Below are positions 46,091-58,434 of a DNA stretch of 64,000 nucleotides, piece after piece. Position numbers and translations under genes: made by a program. Positions within the stretch are counted from its first letter, which is position 1. The number at the start of each line of letters is the position of its first letter. The notes below the pieces were generated by a model, which saw nothing but the letters and a program-made list of their open reading frames with translations, ran no database searches and was not told where the DNA came from. Origin of the DNA: Anniella stebbinsi (taxonomy: Eukaryota > Chordata > Lepidosauria > Squamata > Anniellidae); assembly GCA_029215795.1 (NCBI GenBank), contig JARDYH010000003.1, positions 32,551,001 to 32,615,000 of the forward strand, in the 5' to 3' direction.

Positions 46091-49000
46091 CTAGGCACAA
46101 GGGCACAGAAGGAAGACACAGAATAAAAGCTCCGCTCCACTGACTTGTGAACATCATGTCAAGAGGCAAAGCAAACATTAAAACAAAAGGGCTTGGCTCT
46201 TAAACGAAGTGGATGGTTAATGTGTCCTCTTACTGGAGAGTTCTCGGAAAATTTAGCAGTATCACTTAAATCTCTGGGGCCTTTTTGTTGTTGTTGCTTT
46301 TAGCATGTCTATCCCAGTCATTCAAATCCAGCATGGGCTTTACATTTTGTAAAAAGAGAACTTCTATTGAAATACCCAGATGTTTTCATATAGCCACGCA
46401 TGTTAACAAATCCACCCCCACCCATGGATTCTGACAAGCTACTTGTTAGAAAACCCAGTAAGAGTCACTGCAGAGTTTTCTCCTGTTTTGATGGTAACAG
46501 GTTCAATTCTGGATTTATCAAATCAGCATCAGATCGGGTTAAGGCAGTGCTGCTACTTGTTGAGCATAAAAAGTTCTGAAAACACAAAACAATGGAATTT
46601 CTTTCTCAGTGAAAACACACATACGCACACACACAATGTTTCCTGGCTTCTTTCTAAAGCTTTTGGCTTTTCCCAGCATTGGAACCAATGGAATTTATAA
46701 CTGCTTGATAAAGACTAGAGGTGAGGATAAGACTTTATACTGCCAATCTCTTAAAAGAAAGTGCTTGGACAGAGATGATCAGGTGGCACACTGCAAGTGC
46801 TTAAAATCTCAACAAGCAGTGGCAGTAGCTGTGAAAATACATCATCTGTTGCCTTTGGCCATGTGGGAAGGCAGCTTGCCTCTGCTACAGCCATTGCTTC
46901 TTCCTAAAGGTGGTTTTAACTGTGCACATGAGTCGGGGAGAAACTGGAAGGAAATGTACATCTTTGCAAGAATGATATATATACACAACACACAAAGAGC
47001 AGCTTCATATACATGTACTGGTATGTCAGATACACACACACACAGAGTATGCAAATGAAAGAGAGGCTCTACATTTTCTTATTTTGCACAATTAATTCTC
47101 CTTGCCATTTTATTTATTTATTCATTTCATTTCTATTCCTCCCAATAGCCAAAGCTTTCTAGGCAGTTCACACAAAAATTAAAACCACAAGGTACAACAT
47201 AAAATATAGAAGCTTAAAACCTCAATATAAAAACACAACCTGAGCAGCAATGCAGAGATTTAAAATACAGGTTTAAAACAGCAGAGCTAAAAGTCTGGGA
47301 TGCTAAAATGTTAAAATCCTGGGAAAATAAAAAGGTCTTCACCTGGCGCCCAAAGGAGTACAACATAGTTGCCAGGCAAACCTCTCTAGGGAGCTCATTC
47401 CACAGCCAGGGTGCCACAGCAGAAAAGGCCCTCTTCCTGGTAGCCACCCACCTCACTTCTTTTGGCAGGGGCTCACAGAGAAAGACCCTTGATGATGATC
47501 TTAGAGTCCAGGCAGGTACATATGGCCCCAAGCCATTTAGGGCTTTGAATGTTGATACTAGCACATTGAATCGGGCCTTGACATATCATATGGAGTGGAG
47601 GGGGGGGGGAAGGCATCCTATAGTATTCCTCACCAGCCATTCTAGCTTGGCTAGAAATTTGCTGCGCAATTATAGACAGCTTTGCAGCCGTAAGAGCTAG
47701 CCAAAGGCTTTAATGTGCCCACAAGCACACGTTTGCTTAACGGACACAGCCCACGTCTTTTAAGACTGTTGAAGAAGAACACTGGAATTGGCCTCCACAT
47801 TTCTACCACTTGCAGCATCTTGATGAGTCCTGCCGCATCTTCTCTCCCTTCCCCTACTGCATCCCAAATTTGCTATATTGATCTATTGTTCATTTTGACT
47901 GGCATGAAGCAGCCAGCTAGCTTGGATCAGGCAAGAGCAGGAAGAACATTGGGAGGGGACAGCTAGCCAGGCCGTGAACAAGGCTCCACATCTATGCTGT
48001 AGGTTCTAGCCATGGAAGGCTTGCAAACCACAGGCCATTGCACCCCACCCCCCATATGAGCAAGCCCATGAAGAGTCCAGAGACTGACTGGGAAGGAATC
48101 TGTAAATACTTCAGAAGGGGCTGACACATTCCACAGCTCCTCTGGCGCCCTTATCTGCAGACAGCTCAGCCACTGGGTCATGTCCCATCCTTATCTTGCG
48201 GGCTGTCCATCCTTGGTATGCACTCGCTCATCAAACACGCTCCCAGCTGTGCCGGCATCTTGCTGCCATCAGCAATCTGACATACGCAAAAATCCTGGCC
48301 TCAGAGGCCTGCTCTAATTAGCCCCATCCTCCCCCCTTCTGCTGGCCAATGTTAAGCAATTCCTTGAGGGTGCCACATCCCACGGTCAATCCAGGATGCG
48401 TTTCCTTAAACTCCGGCACCGCCAAACCCATGCAAGGAAAGGCTTGGCATGCAAAGGACGCAATCTTCTTTGAGGTCCTTTAGTGCCCTCTAGGGGTCAA
48501 TGATAAAACTTCACTGTGGGCCTCCCCCAGAGCCCCTCCCCTTCTGGGCAAGAGCATGAACGATTGTAAGAACACTGGTTCACTTTCCTTGCACCCGTAT
48601 GGAGACAGGCAGCATAGAAGCTATCCGTACCAATACTTTACGCAGCAAGGATCCAGCACCCCCAGGCCCACATTTCAATTGCAGGGGAAGAATCAGGCTG
48701 TATAAGAACCTTGCTCAAATCCGCACAGGAAGTCTGGTGGAGCAGCAGGGCCTTCTGGGTAGAACATGAACAGTGTAACAGCTAAATAATTCTTCCCTCC
48801 TGTTGCTCAATACTACAGGGCTTTTGATGCTAGGCAGAGATCAACACGGTGCTGTGCATTAGTTGCTCTCTATCCATACCAAGCCAGTTTCAAACTCCAT
48901 TTTTGAATTACTGACACTTCAAAGAATACAAGCTGAAGTAGAGGACAACTATTAAATGCCTTTTGTTGTTCAAATGGTAACAACATTTGAACATTTTAAA

Positions 49001-52000
49001 CGTTCTTTAAAAACTGGCAGAGACTTCTTAAAAATGGGCAGGCTAGGATTAGATTCTGGAACTGAATGGCATCATATGAAAATGTTAGGCAGGATGATTT
49101 GAATGTGCTATGAACATTTATAGTTGTGAGTTTCTGACAGTGATGTGTGTGTGTGTGTGTGTGTGTGAGACAGACAGAGAGAGAGAGAGAGAGAGGTATA
49201 GAAAAAGGGAAAAGCATTGCATTTTATTCCATTAAATATTTATACTGCATTTTCTATTCTGAACTGTTTAGAATCTGCCCAGAGAGCATTGGTGTTTTGG
49301 CAGATTAAAAGTATAACGGATGAATAAATAATAAAATAAAAATGCAAGGAGGATAGCTCCAGGACTTTTTCCAAAGCAGGAGTTATAACTTCATCCACTG
49401 GAATGCCAGGGTAATTCATGGACTCTCCTTGCCCTAGCAAGCCAATGAGGTGGTAACACAAGACCTTCAAGTTTAACTACTATTTACAAAGATTAACATA
49501 GGAAATCAGAGAATGAGGAATATGAGGAATATAATCAAACAGAGGCTGGGTACTTTTTTCCTTTTCTTTGATAGAAAGTCTACGACTTTATACTCGTAGT
49601 TTTAAGCGGCCTTATTTGCAAGATTGTTTACATTTCTAATGAAAAGCTAATTTCAGTTGGTAAAAGGTCTTTAGCTAAAACTCAGGGTGTTTTACCAGTT
49701 AAACCTATGCAGTCAGAAACAAGCACCAGTGAGTTTAACAGAATTTACCCCTTGGTAACTACACTGAACTGTGAGACTTAATTAATGGTCGGTTTGTTTG
49801 TTTGTTTGCAATATCTGTGTTTTATGATGAAGTTTTCAACCACTGTTAGCTCTTTTGAGTATAAATCATAGAAAAGCAAGATATACATATACATAACCAG
49901 AGAGCATGGCTATGGAATCTTCTTGGAGGCGTGGTGAAGGAGGATGTCATGATGCGGTCCTGCATGACAAAATATACTGCTACATCACTGATTTATGCCG
50001 GAACCACTGTCAGTTCCCTTTCAATATGCTCTTTGATTCATGCAGCATAATTATTCACTTGTTTTAACATTATAATGAAAATAGCCAAAAGAGGCTCTGT
50101 TCTCCAGCTGACTTGAGACCTGTGTGAAGAGCAAGGTTGTTCCACTCAGCCTTGCTAGATGTCATGCTGCTGAGGTGGCTTACTGAGGCTTGGGCAAAAG
50201 AAACCAGCAATTTAATTCCACTTGCAATTTAATCTGTGCGTCACCCTGCAGCAGCATGGAGAGAAGGGTCATCACTGGAGCAATGTTGACTCAAGTGGAA
50301 CAGGAATGGTGGCAACAAGCCAATGCAAGCTAAAAAAAAAAGGAGGAAGAGTTCAAGGCAAGGTGGCTACAGGCTGAGGCAGGCCCCTCTTTCTGCCTTT
50401 TTGATGACCCCAGAAGGAGTTACATAGCGAGGAGAGGCTCCTAACCTGACTGGCGGTGGTGGTGGGGGAACGACACACTAAATAAAAGACAGGGCTGGCC
50501 CATCTATTTAACAAATAAGGCACTTGTCCCAGGCAGTAAAGTATGCTTGCAAGAAGAGGTGCCTAGCCGGACGTCAACAGGCCTCCACCAGCAGGGTTGC
50601 AGGAGCATAAAACCAGGAGTTAATATACTCAAACACTTTGCTTACTTGGGAACCAGAGAATAAAACACTGCCTTGTGAAAAATACACTCTGGGTAGAGTT
50701 GTTGCAAAGGGTTCCCCCCCACCTTCCATAACAGGAAACACTTCATGGATGGATGCTCCACCAGGACAGTTTGGAGCCAGGGGCAGGCCAGGGCCCATGT
50801 GGAGGAATGTGCAGGCATTCCAAGGCCCACAGGGGGAGGTCTCTCTCCCTCCCTCTCTCCCTTCTCAAGAATCTGCTGCAATGAGGGGGGCATTGTGAAA
50901 TGTTCATGCCAAGATGTCAGCCGTTGCCTTGTAAACAGAGGTGCGGGAGGTTTATTGCCAATTTGTAGGGAATCCACAGGACTAGAGAGCCTTGAAAACC
51001 CCCAACGGAGAACAAAATGACTGAGGAGCCCACGACCACAGGCAGAAGGACTTTAAAAATTCCTTTTGGCTAATGCAAAGAGAGGAGCCATTGGTCCATC
51101 CAGCTCTCTAGGGTGGGGGTGAACAATGTGGTGCAGTCCAGATGTTTTGGACTAGAAATATTCATAATCCCTGACCACTGGCCATGCTGGTTGGGGCTGA
51201 TGGAAGTTGTAGTCCAAAACATCTGGAGGGCACCAGGCTGCCTCTCCCAGCTGTAAGAGTTTAGGTAGCCTGATCCCTTGTGCCTCAAGTCCTTTTAAGC
51301 AGAGCTACTGGGGCAAATCATCAGGGACCTTATGCATGCAAAGCTCTGGCTTTACCATTTACCACGCTTCAAATTGGAGGAGGGCGACTAAGGGGTTTAA
51401 AAACACAAGAAAAAATGCCTTTCTTCAATTTGCACTGCCCCCTCTACCCTTTCAAGCTTAAGAAGAAGAGACCTGTTCAGACAACACGCTAAGCCATGGT
51501 TAGGCTGCCAAACTTTTTGCAGCAAATGGTTAGTGGGCATGTTTAAACCATGGTTATGTAACCATCATGGTTAGGAACACGACATGCTAGGATATGGTTC
51601 ACATGACATGCTAAGCCATAATGCTTAGTTCAAAATGTTTAACCACCGTTGCTTAGCGTGTTGTCTGAACAGGGTCAACGAAATCCAAAACTCTTCTTGG
51701 GCTCTAAGTGCGAAAGCCATGGAAAGGACTACCGGCCTTCTGCAGTTCTCTGCCTATTGAATCTGGAAGGTAGCAGATTCAGGAAAGGAGTCCTGAAAAA
51801 GAAGAAAACTCCTTTCCTTTCCCAAAAAGATGTTTCTAGTTCTTACAGTCATCCAGAGATGCATTTTGCAAATATGGATTTGCAAAAGCCGTATCCAATT
51901 TTTTGAGGAGCACAAACATCCCTGCTTGTGATCCCCTTGGTTACAAAGGCTATTCTTAATTGCTTGAAATCTTTTAAGGAACCACCCAAGGCCAGCCAAG

Positions 52001-55000
52001 CCTGCCTGCCTGCCTTTCTACCTCCCTTCAGCCTTCAGTTCAATGCCCCACACAGTAAAGTTCGAGATGACTGGCTGCTAAACAGCCCTTTGTATGATGA
52101 CCCTGGGAATTCTCTCTCCCCACCGCCTCCCTCAAAGCCTTTCCTGGCCTCCGGAGCTATATCTCTTCTGCCACCTCCTCCATGCTGGTTTACAACTCAG
52201 ACTGTTAGCCAGCCTTCCCCAACCTGGTGCTCTCCAGACATTTTTGGCTTCAACATAGCCAATGGTCAGGAATGCTGGGAGTTGTAGTCCAAAACATCTG
52301 GAGGGTACCAGGTTGGGAAAGGCTGCCGTAGGCCCTTTTGGAGAAGGATTCTCTCACATCCTGTGTTTTATACAAGGCCTGATGCCCTATTGTAGCTAAT
52401 TAATTGCTAAACAGTCGTAGCAGTAGGAAAGGCTCGAAGTGTAAATGGAGGCCTTGTCAGCTGAAAGATTAGAAACCAGAGGGGGGGGGGCATCTGTGCC
52501 ATCGACAGTTCCGTGTCTGACCCACATGATCTTCATTTCCATCTTCATACTCAAGCATCCTCATTGCTCCAACTCTTCTGCCCTCCCAAGCCTTGCAAAA
52601 CACAAAGAAGTACTACATTTTGCCAAAGGGACAATTTAAAAAAGAACAAGCGCCCTCCTGCCAAATCCTGAGGTAGCAAACAGGCCTTTTCTTGAATACA
52701 GTTCTGTGCACCACATTTCAAGAAGGATGCAGACAAGTTGGAGGGGGTTCAAAGGAGGGCAATGATCAGGAGTCTGGAAACAAACTTCTATGAAGACAGA
52801 CCGAAAGAACTGGGCATATTTAGCCTTGAGAAGACAAAACTGAGGGGAGACATGATAGCACTCTTCAAATACTTGAAAGGTTGTTACACAGAGGGCCAGG
52901 ATCTCTTCTCGATCATCCCAGAACACAGGACACGGAATAATGGGCTCAAGTTACATCAGGAAAAACTTCCTGACTGTTAGAGCAGTACGACAATGGAACC
53001 AATTACCTCTCCCACACAAGAGGCATTCACGATGCATCTGGACAGCCCTCTGTCAGGCAGGCTTTAAGGTAGATTCCTGCATTGAGCAGGGGGTTGGAGT
53101 CAATGGTCTTATAGCCCCCTTCCAACTCTACTATTCTATGAGTCAAACATGTTTTATATAATGTATATCACGTGTACACGCTGCAAGGATTTCCGGGCAC
53201 ATACCTCGTACTCAAGAGCAAGATCTGTGTGATCATCAATGTCCACTTTTGCCATCAGCACCTTTCCGTCGTGCTTGGACACCATCTTCTCGAGCCTGGG
53301 GCCCAGGATCTTGCAGGGGCCACACCACCTCCGAGCAAAGAAAAGGAAGGAAGAGTTTAATTGGGGAAAAGCTGCAGCAGCAAAAATAATCAGCAGCAAA
53401 AAGAAAAAGTGGTGCTTTTCAAAACACAAGACGCCCACCCACCCCGGGTTAAGATGGCTTTTACGATTAAGAACCACAGGACAAACCTCTGAACTTCTTA
53501 AAATATCAGGCTTAATAGTTATGTCTGGATTGTGAAATTAAGATAACCATGTACAGGCTTGGCTGGCCTAGCTTTGTTTGACAGTTAATGTACCAAAAGT
53601 TACAAGCTGCCATTTACAAACTGCAAAGGAACACTAAAAAGTACCTTTGAGATTCAGGTTTCCATGAGATCACTTTGATTAATGCATGTATACCACAGTG
53701 TGCGTCAAACTGCTGCACATCACTTGACAAGGGAGGACTGTTTTTAACACCAGGCAGTTACTCAAAAAAGGGGAGCAAAAAACCCTTAATGGAAATTATG
53801 TTGAAGGGCATCATCTAAACTGAAAATGGGATCTCACACGGAGCTGTTTAATATATATATCAGGACCCTTTCCTTATACAGGCACAAACAAGTGTAGGAA
53901 ATGCCCCATATATACCATCTGTGTGAGCATCACACACCTGTCTATTTTGCCATTCGTACACTCATTAGAAAGACATTGCCAGCTGCAGCTTCGCAACTAT
54001 TGTACACCTGGCAAAATAGATGCTTGGGTGATCTTTATAGCAGGGCTGAGTTCACAGATTTCTTTCCTATAACTGTTTCAGATGTTTTGGCATGGGATGA
54101 TAACGTCTGATTGTGATAATGTTTTAATTTCTTAAAATGTGGGGGACATGTATAATGTATACTCAATTAATTGACTGTTTATATACTACTATACTTATAG
54201 TCCCATTCTACTTTGTTGGCTCTGGGAATACTATATGTGCCTGTAGTGTTGTTTTGTTTCTGCTAGTCTTGTGACCATAATAAATATTGATTGATCGATC
54301 GATTGATTGATTGGGGGGAACTGCATGAATAAAGGGGTCTCAGCTACTGTTAGAGAGACCCTTTTTAAGTAGTACTCACACAAAGATATGAGCGTCTTCT
54401 TCCTGCCTCTTCCATATATCCATCCATCCAGTGTAATACTCAGTTTGTAAGCCAGATCATCCTGGACCCAGATCCTCACAAAACAGAACATGCTTCCTCC
54501 CTGCACCTCCCCATTGCCCCACTCCAGCCAAGTGTTCATAAGCCTAATTTATTCATTGCCTTGCTGAGTCAGTAATTGTTAAAAACTGCTCTGACCGGTA
54601 AGGATTTTGTGTTGCAAGAGCAACATATACAAGCACCAAGCACAAGGCATGGCCAAATTGCAAGTTACTTCTCATGTCAGGGCTAGAGGCCCTAGTGGTT
54701 GGAGCAGGACCAGTTTCAGAAGTGACCATGTGATCAGGCTGAAACACAACCAGTACTTTTATGGGTTACAGCTGAAGCAGGGAGCCACAGCAGAGAACAT
54801 GTGAGCTGTCAGCAGTTAGCATGTCACTGAAGCAGTTAGCATGTCAATGAAGCCCTATACCTTAGAAAGTCCAGAGTCAAAAGAAGGGAGGTAAGGAATA
54901 AATTGAGGGTGGGCAATTTGTGGCCTTCCAGATGTTGCTGGACTGCAACTCCCAAAACATCTGGAAGTCCTCAAATGGCCGAGCCCTGACTCTGCCTCAG

Positions 55001-57124
55001 AATAATGCAGATGCAGCAACACGTGGGCTGTTCATACAGCATGCAAACCTACACTCAGTGGTTGAATATGGGTTGTTTTGAACCATGAGTTGTTTGTTAA
55101 ACTGTGGTTAGCTTGTTTTCTGAACGCAACCAGAGTGGTTTGTTAACCATGCAGTGTGGTTTATTTTCTCAAACAAGCAACCTTGAGAACCCATGGTTTG
55201 TTGCTGGGCTGTTTAGGGTGGTCAACAAGCCACACTGCATGGTTAACAAGCCACCCTGGCTGTGTTCAGACAACACAGTAACTCACACAGGTCAACAAAC
55301 AACCCGCACTCAATCACTGTGTGTGGATTACTGTGTTGTGTGAACAGCGCCAATACAAATGCACCAACTAAAAGCAATGCACATCGATCCCCAACTAGGA
55401 TAGCCACCTTTAGTTTTAGACAGGGCTCCTCCGCCTTTAATAGATACAATAGGCATGTTATTCACCCGGTGAAGCTTTCCCCCTCAACGCACCACCAGGC
55501 CCAAGAAGAACTGCATCTGTTGAATTTCTGCACATTAGGCAATCTCTTAAAAATGCTGTGGAAACCTCACAAAAAACAAGAAACATTAATAGCCCTAGCA
55601 ACATTACCCCTGCACAGCTAAGTCTCCATGTCGGGACTCCTATCTCCTCCTCTACTTGTGGGGGCTACTCAGCCTTCTTGCCTGAGCTTTAGCTGAGCTC
55701 ATGCTGAAAGAGCCAAGGAGGAAGTAGGTGGTGCTAAACTGCTCTCATATGTTCACTTCAGCAGAAGGAAAAATGCATCGGAACCAATGAGGCTACAACT
55801 ATCAGGCCCAATTCGGCAGAAGACTCAATGACAGAAATCAACAAATAACATCACTCTAGGGCTGCTTGTAGCAGCAGCTGTCCTTTTTCTTTGCTGTCAA
55901 CACATCCTGCCTAAACATCCTTCATGACGGTCAGACCGGCCCTACTGCCAGGTAGGGTGAGGCAACTGCCTCAGGCAGCAGATTTGAAGTGCCATGAAAA
56001 GGCAGCAAAGCATTCTTTAATTTATTATGGTTGTATGGTAATAGGGAGAGGCATTTGAGATATTTTCTGCCCCTGGTGCCAAAATCACTTGAGTGACCTG
56101 TGGTACTATGCACCCTGATTTGGAGGTGTGTGTAGGGGGGCATTTGCTTCTCCGCCTCAGGCAGCAAAATGTCTCAGCTCTCATAACAGTCACATTTGCC
56201 GTTACAAAGAAAAAGACAATGCTGTTGGGGCGAGAGGAAGAAAAAAATCCTTTCCAAATCCTGACACAATAACTGCGGGGCCAAGTACAGAGTTGTCGAG
56301 CCTCCCCCAACCTGGGATGTTTTGGACTACAACTCCCAGCATTCCTGACTATTGGCCATGCTGGCTAGGGTTGATGGGAATTGAAGTCCCAAACACTGGA
56401 AGTGGGGGAACGCTGCACTTGCCATTGCCTGCTACTCTCAGCCTCTTGCTGACTGGAATTAGCTGCCTTGGGCTGGAAGAAGTCCCATTTGGAATTAAAG
56501 TACTGAGGGGAAAAGGCTCCCACGGCATCCGTGGTCACTAAGCAACCGCCCACATGGTTTCTTGTTTCCTTCCTCTCCTCCGAATCTCTTGGTCCAACAA
56601 AAATGCCAGTAGCATTTGAGAGCTGTGTGCAGATACCGATCCAGTTCAACCGGGGTGAACTTTTACATTTTTGTATTGTTTTGATCCAAAGGCCATGTAG
56701 CTACACATAAGTCTCTTTGGTACTAGGAAATAACCCTAGCTGTACTCTAACCTCCACCTGGGAGCTTGAACAACTACCATGCATGCAATAAATACACAAA
56801 TGGCACTGGACATTTGTAAGGCAAGGAGAAACACAGCCTCTGCACTCACTGAGCATGGAAATCTATCACCACCGGCATCTGACTCTTTAAAACTCGGACT
56901 TGGAAGTCATCCACATCCTGGATGTTAAAAGTGTGCCTGAAGACCCGAGTAGTGGAAAATGTCCTTGATGCAGGCACCGTGGCGAAGGGAAGAGACATAC
57001 GCCAGGTGATGTTGCATGGTGCAGCCGAGACCTTGCATAGGAGCAACGAGGGTGGGGAGCGAAGTGGGGCTGAGAGCTGCTTGACAGGGATGGACAGGAA
57101 AGGCCTGAGAAGTTTTTGGGCCAT
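45974..57124 (-). CDS. TXN2: Mitochondrial thioredoxin (thioredoxin 2), three coding exons
   Basis: Spliced CDS join(57124-56850, 53328-53205, 46090-45974) on the minus strand encodes 171 residues; human TXN2 has 166. Residues 1 to about 60 form a mitochondrial presequence, rich in Arg, Lys and Ser with no acidic residue before Asp70. The thioredoxin fold follows, with the redox motif WCGPC at residues 93-97 (catalytic Cys94 and Cys97) and the cis-proline at Pro138 in VSAVPT. Known role of the family: reduces protein disulfides in the mitochondrial matrix, is recycled by TXNRD2 and NADPH, and supplies electrons to peroxiredoxin 3. The splice phases agree: exon 2 ends in CA before GTGAGTG, exon 3 adds the G that completes Gln92, and exon 3 ends in phase 0 at GAG|GTATG. 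All three junctions are canonical GT-AG. The reading frame is intact, so the gene is probably functional. Introns of about 3.5 and 7.1 kb carry CR1, L2 and foldback repeats. Confidence 0.97.
47100..47590 (-). mobile_element. L2-type LINE 3' fragment in TXN2 intron 3
   Basis: Minus-strand remnant. The frame 47564-47214 reads [11 protein letters not shown] and [20 protein letters not shown], the C-terminal end of the L2 ORF. The tail starts at TTTATTTATTTATTC near 47110. Confidence 0.8.
47600..51100. other. Unassigned part of TXN2 intron 3
   Basis: Only the TG/GA microsatellite is recognised. No alternative exon with thioredoxin-like sequence was found. Confidence 0.45.
49144..49196 (+). repeat. 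(TG)n followed by (GA)n microsatellite in TXN2 intron 3
   Basis: About 12 TG repeats, a CAGACA interruption and about 11 GA repeats. Confidence 0.95.
51112..51249. repeat. CTCCAGATG foldback family copy, TXN2 intron 3
   Basis: Arms GTCCAGATGTTTTGGACTAG and GTAGTCCAAAACATCTGGAG are nearly perfect complements, a stem of about 20 bp closed over ~60 bp. Confidence 0.75.
51470..51676. mobile_element. Foldback element of the CTGTTCAGACA family, copy 4, in TXN2 intron 3
   Basis: Ends GACCTGTTCAGACAACACG and CGTGTTGTCTGAACAGGGTC give a ~20-bp terminal inverted repeat with a single mismatch region. This is the best preserved copy of the family. Confidence 0.75.
52210..52325. repeat. CTCCAGATG foldback family copy, TXN2 intron 3
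   Basis: 116 bp, the cleanest ends of the family here: CAGCCTTCCCCAACCTGG and CCAGGTTGGGAAAGGCTG. Flanks CTGTTAGC and CCGTAGGC agree at 5 of 8 positions, so a target duplication is not proven. Confidence 0.75.
52690..53150 (+). mobile_element. CR1 LINE 3' end in TXN2 intron 3
   Basis: The frame 52738-52980 carries the C-terminal CR1 ORF2 text ([33 protein letters not shown]). The 3' UTR ends CTACTATTCTATGAGTC. It lies only ~55 bp from the 3' side of TXN2 exon 3, in the same intron and opposite strand. Confidence 0.88.
53205..53328 (-). CDS. TXN2: TXN2 coding exon 3 (WCGPC active site)
   Basis: The 124-nt exon starts after an AG acceptor at 53330-53329 with the single base that completes Gln92, then encodes 41 residues from [10 protein letters not shown] to DLALEYE. 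It carries both catalytic cysteines and the conserved [12 protein letters not shown] strand-helix segment. The donor is GAG|GTATGTG at 53204. Confidence 0.96.
54283..54313 (+). repeat. (GATT/GATC)n microsatellite in TXN2 intron 2
   Basis: Tetranucleotide run TTGATTGATCGATCGATTGA and on. Confidence 0.85.
54907..54985. repeat. CTCCAGATG foldback family copy, short, TXN2 intron 2
   Basis: CTTCCAGATGTTGCTGGACT is followed almost directly by AAAACATCTGGAAGTCCTC, so the spacer and inner arms are deleted. Confidence 0.6.
55026..55351. mobile_element. Composite of foldback elements in TXN2 intron 2
   Basis: Three inverted-repeat layers can be read. An outer pair is GGCTGTTCATACAGC and TGTGAACAGCGCC. 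A middle palindrome at 55114-55275 has arms containing GTTAACCATGCAGTGTGG and its complement. A short one at 55258-55351 has CAGACAACACAGTAA facing TTACTGTGTTGTGTGAAC. They look like related elements inserted into or beside one another. Confidence 0.6.
56299..56415. repeat. CTCCAGATG foldback family copy, TXN2 intron 2
   Basis: Begins AGCCTCCCCCAACCTGGGAT and ends GGGGGAACGCTG, around GGACTACAACTCCCAGCATT. Lies ~0.4 kb from exon 2. Confidence 0.65.
56850..57124 (-). CDS. TXN2: TXN2 coding exon 2 (start codon, presequence, first part of fold)
   Basis: This 275-nt exon encodes residues 1-91 and two bases of Gln92. The acceptor reads TTTTCCAG immediately followed by ATG, so translation starts on the first base of the exon. 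The open frame continues upstream through the intron sequence, but the splice acceptor and the family start (MAQ...) fix the start at 57124. The donor is CA|GTGAGTG at 56849. The segment [20 protein letters not shown] near its end is the characteristic entry into the thioredoxin domain. Confidence 0.95.
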
Positions 57125-57540
57125 CTGGAAAAGGAAGTAAAAGAAAAGCATCAGAATGGGGGAAAAGTTAAGTGGGATCACTAACAACCTCCTACATAAC
57201 ATTTGTGCATTTCCCCCCTTCAATTTAGCTTCAATTTCCTTTCCAGTTGGTTCCAAGGATATGTAACTCCATCTGTGGCTAATACTCTTGAAGTCCACTG
57301 TAAACAAACCTTTGTCGTTTCCAATTTGGGTTGCCTCTCACATCTCGGGCAATGCTTTGACACTTCCTGTGCAAATGTATTCCTGTCCGTCAACATTTTA
57401 ATATCCCACTCAAGCCATGTACCGCCTCCGACACTCTGGTACACTAACAATATTTATTTTATGTACAGTGCATGCATCTAAGCATGGTGCAACAACCAGT
57501 CAAATGGCCAGGCCCTGCCTGCAGGCTTTACAGCTAATCT

Positions 57541-57583
57541 GGATTTCCCCAACCTGGTGCCTTCCAGATGTGTTGGACTAGAA
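57541..57583. repeat. CTCCAGATG foldback family, single arm, TXN2 intron 1
   Basis: Only CCCCAACCTGGTGCCTTCCA and GATGTGTTGGACTA remain. Confidence 0.5.
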
Positions 57584-57749
57584 CCAAAGGCTGATCTAAT
57601 CTAACCTACCTTCAGGATTACAATCTGGTCTACAGTCTTGGTTCAATTTCATGTAAGATTCATAGGTCCAAGTATCAATGTGAAGTATAGGCTGGAACTA
57701 TGGGGAATGAAACAAAGGACACTTACTCTATGGAACTATGAAGTTAAGA

Positions 57750-57917
57750 TCATATGAAGAGCCATGCTGGCTCACAGCAAAGGTCCATCTAATCCAGCAT
57801 TCTGTTCAGATAGTGGCCAATCAGCTGTCAGCCAGGAACCTGCAAGCAGGACAGGGGTACAACAGCACCCTCCCACCCATTTTCTCCAGCAACTGGTACA
57901 TATAGGCTTACTGCCTC
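57750..57917 (-). mobile_element. CR1-like LINE fragment, first half of an interrupted copy
   Basis: The text (antisense) matches the common squamate CR1 3' region: a 'ggtccatctaatccagcattctgttcag' type segment followed by 'gcaggacaggggtacaacagcaccctccc'. It breaks at the solo LTR and resumes at 58435. Confidence 0.6.
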
Positions 57918-58434
57918 TGTTAAGATTTTATTTGTTTAAATATAAAAGCAAATGTATTTTTTCTGTTACTAAGAAGAAAAGTAAAAGAGAGATGACTTGA
58001 TATTTCAAGTACTCTGAACAGTTGCCAAATCAAGTGCAGCTGGTAAGCACCTAAAGACCAAGGTCATTTGGTTTCTTCCCTGTGTGCTGTGAGGCATAGC
58101 AACACATGGGGAGATATGCAGCCAACGCTGTGATAGGTCCACAGTGCTATAAATGTACAGCATGTGGAGAAACAGTGTGGGTGATGATGATGGTGAATGT
58201 TAGTGGTAGGTTATGGTTGGTTGGAAGTATTGCTGAAGATATTAGAGGAATGTTTTGTTCTATGTAAATACTTGTAAGTAAACTTAGTATAGTAGTTTAA
58301 AACACTGCTGTGTCTGAGTGTTTACTGACTACCAGGACATCTGTCTGCTACCAGTGAGCTCTGCTGTTATTCCGCTGCTGTGTGCTTGCACTCTGTACAT
58401 GCTCAGAGAGTGCAGTGCATCACAAACTCTGACA
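57918..58434. mobile_element. Solo LTR (517 bp) in TXN2 intron 1
   Basis: The element begins TGTTAAG and ends TGACA, so it has the TG...CA ends of an LTR. It is flanked by a perfect 5-bp duplication GCCTC (57913-57917 and 58435-58439). It splits a CR1-like repeat whose text resumes exactly after the duplication (the phrase ...GCCTCTG continues with ATACTGGAG). No internal retroviral sequence is present, so this is a solo LTR left by recombination of an endogenous retrovirus or LTR retrotransposon; the family was not identified. Confidence 0.75.

Noticed and set aside
46609..47058. 149-residue plus-strand open frame in TXN2 intron 3
   Set aside because: No recognised domain; contains CA-repeat-derived residues and lies antisense to an intron.
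47308..47700. 130-residue plus-strand open frame
   Set aside because: Antisense of the L2 fragment at 47100-47590.
57125..57307. In-frame upstream extension of the TXN2 exon 2 frame
   Set aside because: A good splice acceptor ends at 57125 and the family start is MAQ; the extension is intron sequence.
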